A stretch of 10,452 bases of DNA from Ophiocordyceps camponoti-saundersi (nom. inval.) (taxonomy: Eukaryota; Ascomycota; Sordariomycetes; Hypocreales; Ophiocordycipitaceae). Positions 6,700 through 10,452 of this stretch are shown here, one piece after another (position 1 is the first letter of the stretch; every line of letters begins with the position of its first letter). A program made the position numbers and the translations under genes. The stretch lies in contig PDHQ01000536.1 in the NCBI GenBank assembly GCA_003339415.1, positions 6,490 through 16,941 on the forward strand. Direction: 5' to 3'. The notes beneath the pieces were generated by a model. It ran no database searches and had not been told where the DNA came from. It saw only the letters and a program-made list of their open reading frames with translations.

Positions 6700-7811
6700 T
6701 ATTATTTTTATTATAAGTCCCCTCTAAGACTTAACTTATAATATATAACTTTTAGATAGCTAAGAAGATAAGGTTAAGGGCTAATTCTAGCTTAATTCCT
6801 TCCTTTTTATAAGGAAACTAAACTATACTATATACTAAGTTATAACCGCTCCCTTATCTTAAGGGCTATTCGTCGTTCTAATACTCGGAAGCTTTTAGGA
6901 GAGGAAAAGTATTTAGGGACTATTTAACTAAACCCTAAATAAGCTCCTACTTACTTTTTATACTAGCTTCTCGTTTATTTTCCTTCGGCCTATTTATTAC
7001 CGCCGCTAAAATCCCTTTATAGCTTCCTCTTCTAAACTTATCCCTCCTATCCCTTATCTTTCTATCTCTTAAAACGTTAACTATAAATAATATATATTTC
7101 TATATATATTTCTTAAAGTATATCTTTTTATCTCTTAAGTTAAAAAAAAAATAATTACTAAAACCTAGGCCTCTCCTTCGGATTAGTAAAATTATTATTA
7201 TTATCTTAATTTCTTACCGCCGCTTACTTCTATATTACTAAATATATAACCTTCTTATATATCGCGCACGCTATTAGGTTATATCCCTTATACCTAAAGC
7301 CGAACGCCTTAAGTAATCTCTTATAAAAGATATACTTTACCTTACCTTTTATTTATATTATCTTAATAAAGTGTACCTTTGCCTAATTATTATGTTCGCA
7401 GGCTAGTATTCGTCCCTCCTAGATATTAGCGATATATACCTATAATTAATTAGCTTTTCCCCTAGGAATTTATAAGTATTTTACTACTTCTCTTACTAGC
7501 TATTATCTATAACGTTAGACTCCTAATATTTTCTAGCTAGCCGTCTATATTAGTTATTCTATCTTATTCTATACGCCCGCTACTTACTATTTCTTTCCGA
7601 TAACCTATTTCGCCTTACCGTAGTCGCGGTGCCTTATATTATTGTAAAGTCCCCTTTCTCCTTCTTATTATATCCCTCTCCCCTTCCTCGCCTAACCCCT
7701 CCGCCGCCACCGCCGCTACCGCCCTTATACTCCGCGCCTCGTTATCTTCTCCCTCTCCCCCTCTCGCTATGTTTAGCGTTACCGCCGGTCGCCTCCGTAC
7801 GTCCCTTATAA
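6700..7811. pseudogene. Decayed coding relic, sense strand uncertain
   Basis: Both strands are partly open. On +, one frame runs to a TAA at 7809-7811, with an 85-codon stop-free run at 7554-7808 and about 9 stops in the 137 codons before it. It ends in a Pro/Leu-rich tract encoded by CCG/CCA/CTA repeats (about 7696-7725). On minus, the matching register is continuous with the relic to the right, with stop-free runs at 7233-7352 (40 codons) and 6843-6923 (27 codons). It reads as a Lys/Arg/Gln-rich protein but has about 11 percent stops around 7380-7620. Stop density favours +; continuity with 7860-8376 favours minus. The 85-codon run starts without ATG, as does the 63-residue minus-strand frame at 7639-7830 (apparent start GTG), so neither is a credible intact gene. 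Family unknown. Confidence 0.4.
7690..7811. other. GC-rich island with CCG-type trinucleotide repeat
   Basis: This is the most GC-rich part of the AT-rich block. It contains CCGCCGCCACCGCCGCTACC and further C-rich text, with CpG abundant and only isolated CpA and TpG. C-rich sequence without CpA is immune to RIP, so this island was probably spared rather than acquired. On + it reads as proline-rich, on minus as Arg- or Ala-rich depending on frame. Confidence 0.6.
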
Positions 7812-7859
7812 CGCTATATTTCGCTAGCACCCGTAGCCGCTATATCTTAATATTCGAAA

Positions 7860-8604
7860 AATACCTATACTTATATTACTACTAACCGTCTAGGAACGCC
7901 TTACCGTATATAAAGTAAAACTTAGTATAATATAAGCAGCTACTTATCGTTAGTAAAAGATATATATATATAAAAGGTATAAATTATATTATAAAACTTA
8001 CGTTATATAGTTATATCTTTTAATACGCGATATTAGTCTCCTATATACTAACCTTAGGTAAAATTAGTACTTACTATATATTATTAGTAGTATTTACTTT
8101 ACTAGCCCCTTATTTACTAAACTAACCTCTAACTATATAATTTCTACTTAGGCTAAGGCTTTCCTCTATATTCTTTCCGCCTCCTTTAGTAGCTTACTAA
8201 ATATAGCGAGTTTTTTCGTATCCGTCGCGTCTAGGTCGCCGAATAGTTCCCTATTATAGTACCGTAAAGGGAAAACCGCCTTATTAGTAACTTTGCGCGT
8301 AGCCGCCTGTAAACTCGCTATTAGATACTTTAAATATTAGAAGTATACCCCTCCTAAATATCTTATCGCGTACGCGCTTTTTATATTATATAGATAGTAT
8401 ATATATTTTTATTATTAGAAACCTTATCTACCGCGTATTTTTTATATATATAGCTTACTAACTTTAGTATCGCCGAAACTAACTTATCTAAATTACTAGA
8501 TATCGCTTTATTTTATAAAAGTAATATCTATATAGATATAGATAGCGAAAACCTTTCCGTTTATTATAAGCACTCTAGCTAGTAGCGGGATACGCTTTTA
8601 TATA
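7860..8604 (-). pseudogene. Decayed coding relic, probably minus strand
   Basis: On minus, one frame runs from about 8376 leftward with a 56-codon stop-free stretch (8169-8336) of convincing globular composition (for example FGDLDATDTKKLAIFSKLLK). An adjacent frame is stop-free for 43 codons just upstream (8384-8512; KLVSAILKLVSYIYKKYAVD). The two meet at a TA-rich microsatellite at about 8385-8410, where a small indel would explain the shift. All other stops are TAA/TAG, about 7 percent. A + frame over the same bases has a similar stop rate (about 6 percent) but a less natural Ser/Leu-rich reading, so minus is favoured but not proven. If minus is right, it would stand divergent from the + relic that begins near 8696. 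Not recognised. Confidence 0.4.
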
Positions 8605-8695
8605 TATAATAAGTAATATAAGGGAAAAAAAAATTATATAATAACTAACTTATAAACCTTATATATATTAATCTTAATTATACGAACTACGATAA

Positions 8696-10132
8696 GCTTT
8701 TCCTCGTCTCTAAATTTATCCCTATTATTAATCTCCTCTACTTACTATTATATAAGGTAATATTCTCCCCGTTATAATCCTACCTTATAAAACCGGTACC
8801 TTTTTACGCCCCTCGCCTCCTTAACTTATAAACCTAACTAATACTAGTAATATAATATATTAGTATTATCCTATTCCTTACCTAACGCGTCTTATATCCT
8901 ATATACTACCTCGAGCTAAGTAACGAAGCCTCGCTCTTTTAAACTAGTATAGTTTTAACGCCTTACTTTTATATAATTATTGTTTATAAGTTCTTAATAC
9001 CGCTTTTAAGATAAACCTTACCGATATCGCGGCTAATAGAGGTCTTACTTATACTATTACCTTAAACGCTTACGTTATAGTTAACGCTAAGCTAGATACC
9101 TTTCGTTATAATTAGTAGCTTATATATAGTATAGCTTAGCTATTTATAGATAATATTATAAGATAAAACTAATAGATACTGCGTGCTTATAATAAAGAGC
9201 CTTTATTTCCTTATAATATATTACTATTTATATCGCTAGAATTTCGATACCCGTAGCTACCCGGATTAGTTAACGATATAGGATATAGCTATATAGTTCG
9301 ATTTTTTATTAAACGTGATATATAAAAATCTAATAGCTTTAGGGTATATTCTACGTTTTCGAGTCTAGCAGAGTATCCCGGCAACGTCCCTAATACCGCC
9401 CTACTATCTATTAGAAACTTATATACCTTAAAAACGATACCGCTACCTTACCTACCTCCCCGCCCCGGCCAGCGTTTCTACCCGCTAAATAGCGTTAACG
9501 TAAATAATAATAAAGTATATACTATCTTTTTAGATAAGCTTAACCTCTTAGCGTTCGAGTTAGATAAAGATATACGGTATAAGTTAGCTAATAACGAGAC
9601 CCCGGATATTACCTTACTTTATCGTTATATAACGATAGATTATAAAGATAGTCCCCTTAAAGCTACTAGCTACGCCTTATAGCCTTATAATAAGCCCCTT
9701 ATATACTACTACTTCTCGGGCATATATCTTAATATATTTAAGATAAAGTAACTATTAGTAATACCGCTTTTACCGGTATTCGTATAAGCTACGGAGGATG
9801 ATAGTTTACTATCTAAAGTTGCCGCGACCGACTCCTCGCAGCCTTTTAAAAGCGCGTTATTAAAATGCGAAAACTTAGCACGCGCTATATAAGCTTTTCT
9901 CGCTAGCGAACTAAATAAAGCTAATACGCTACGATAATATCCTTCTTAGCGATATAATATAACGTTAATTAATAGTAGGGGCAGATTTACGTTTAGACTA
10001 TAGGTCTAGGACTAGAAAATCAGTTTTTATAATATAATATATAAATTATCTTATCGACTAAGCATATTTTGTTACCTCTTCTTATCTCCTATATTATATA
10101 TAATAACCTACGTGACTGCCCTCCTTATCCCC
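8696..10132 (+). pseudogene. Best-preserved coding relic, unknown protein
   Basis: A single + frame can be followed for about 479 codons. Its core is stop-free for 118 codons (9326-9679), and a 39-codon run (10016-10132) leads into the minisatellite in the same phase. All interruptions are TAA or TAG, about 14 in the 307 codons from 9020 to 9940, which fits RIPed Gln and Trp codons. Recognisable traits in order: a mixed, Leu/Asn-rich first half (e.g. KINLTDIAANRGLTYTITLN), a Pro/Arg patch (YLPPRPGQRFYPLN), an acidic/Asn stretch (LDKDIRYKLANNETPDITLL), and a Ser/Ala/Lys-rich end (EDDSLLSKVAATDSSQ). With Leu, Ile and Tyr codons partly derived from Pro, Thr and His, the second half was probably disordered. 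Since no ATG survives, the start is arbitrary. I do not recognise the family. Confidence 0.65.
10081..10123 (+). repeat. Degenerate leading unit of the 36-bp array
   Basis: Begins CTTATCTCCTATATTATATA and ends GTGACTGCCCTC, matching the two ends of the array unit but with a divergent TA-rich centre and a length of 43 bp. It marks the left edge of the minisatellite. Confidence 0.6.
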
Positions 10133-10452
10133 TAAGGGATAAACCCGTTAACTGCTTTTCTTATCCCCTAAGGGATAAACCTGTTAACTGCTCTTCTTAT
10201 CCCTTAGGGGATAAACCTATTAACTGCTCTTCTTATCCCCTAGGGGATAAACCTATTAACTGCTCTTCTTATCCCCTAGGGGATAAACCCGTTAACTGCT
10301 CTTCTTATCCCCTAAGGGATAAACTTATTAACTGCTCTTCTTATCCCCTAAGGGATAAACTTATTAACTGCTCTTCTTATCCCCTAAGGGATAAACCCGT
10401 TAACTGCTCTTCTTATCCCCTAGGGGATAAACCCGTTAACTGCTCTTCTTAT
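10124..10452 (+). repeat. 36-bp minisatellite, 9 full units, open at window end
   Basis: Units start every 36 bp from 10124 to 10412, with five bases of a tenth at the edge. Each unit holds a palindrome, TTATCCCCTAGGGGATAA in its perfect form (units at 10232, 10268 and 10412) or with one transition in the others, followed by an ACCCGTTAACTGCTCTT-like linker. Every unit keeps TpG in AACTGC, although TpG is almost extinct upstream. Thirty-six bases is twelve codons, and the array lies in the phase of the + relic before it, with TAA or TAG at the same codon of each unit. It could be a decayed 12-residue protein repeat or a non-coding satellite. The CCCTAA inside it is not arranged as telomere repeats. 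Confidence 0.95.

Larger units (their letters stand above)
1..9980. other. RIP-saturated AT-rich block
   Basis: Across this stretch CpA and TpG are almost missing on either strand, while CpG, CpC, GpG and TpA are plentiful. Whole lines (for example 541-600) contain neither CpA nor TpG. RIP in filamentous ascomycetes converts CpA to TpA in duplicated DNA, so this is what a heavily or repeatedly RIPed region looks like. It also explains the near absence of ATG (which becomes ATA) and the excess of TAA and TAG. CpG survival argues against ordinary CpG-methylation decay as the main force. CpA and TpG become more frequent from about 9,980 onward, so that point is given as an approximate edge. The counts are by eye, and no RIP index was calculated. 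Confidence 0.85.

Noticed and set aside
7143..7640. Reverse transcriptase domain
   Set aside because: Some readings on + looked superficially like polymerase text, but no YADD-type or other catalytic motif is present in either strand.
7629..7811. 60-residue + strand frame, proline-rich
   Set aside because: It begins at GTG, not ATG, and is part of a longer stop-free run from 7554. It is a surviving piece of a decayed frame, not a small intact gene.
7639..7830. 63-residue minus-strand frame, Ala/Arg/Glu-rich
   Set aside because: It apparently starts at GTG and lies in a register different from both the minus relic that spans it and the matching + frame. It is best explained as a shadow open because the segment is GC-rich.
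10124..10452. CRISPR array
   Set aside because: The 36-bp units abut with no variable spacers, and the context is eukaryotic.
10124..10452. Telomere repeat tract
   Set aside because: CCCTAA or TTAGGG occurs at most once within a unit as part of a palindrome and never in short tandem runs.
1..10452. tRNA or rRNA genes
   Set aside because: No tRNA-like cloverleaf, A/B box pair or recognisable ribosomal sequence was noticed on either strand.

Overview
This window looks like eukaryotic, fungal repeat DNA, most likely from a filamentous ascomycete (Pezizomycotina) that has repeat-induced point mutation (RIP). CpA and its complement TpG are almost absent from about 1 to 9,980, while CpG is common and TpA is extremely abundant. 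That is the expected end state when CpA is converted to TpA on both strands. By eye I find only about seven ATG triplets on the + strand. There is therefore no intact gene here, and conventional ORF calling returns almost nothing. What remains is decayed coding sequence, visible as long stretches with few stops, where every stop is TAA or TAG (the products expected from CAA, CAG and TGG codons).

Layout. 1-3,474: a mosaic of + strand coding relics (425-724, 985-1467, 2451-2927, 3106-3474). It is interrupted by at least 16 copies of a 21-bp dispersed motif, by local segmental duplications whose junctions carry that motif, and by long C/G homopolymers (C27, G25, G15). 3,475-4,186: AT-rich sequence with one weak relic. 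4,187-6,655: two direct terminal repeats of about 260 bp flank about 1.9 kb that is open mainly on the + strand; this is a candidate small LTR-type element with no recognisable pol. 6,656-8,600: further relic coding sequence in which both strands are partly open, so the sense strand is uncertain; it includes an 85-codon stop-free, GC-rich, proline-coding stretch. 8,696-10,132: the best relic in the window, one continuous + strand frame with a 118-codon stop-free core. 10,124-10,452: a 36-bp palindrome-bearing minisatellite, cut by the window edge, which keeps TpG in every unit and lies in phase with the relic before it.

I recognise no protein family with confidence. No RNA gene or telomere array was seen. 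Nothing here is likely to be expressed. The interest lies in the RIP pattern, the 21-bp junction motif, the terminal-repeat element and the post-RIP minisatellite.
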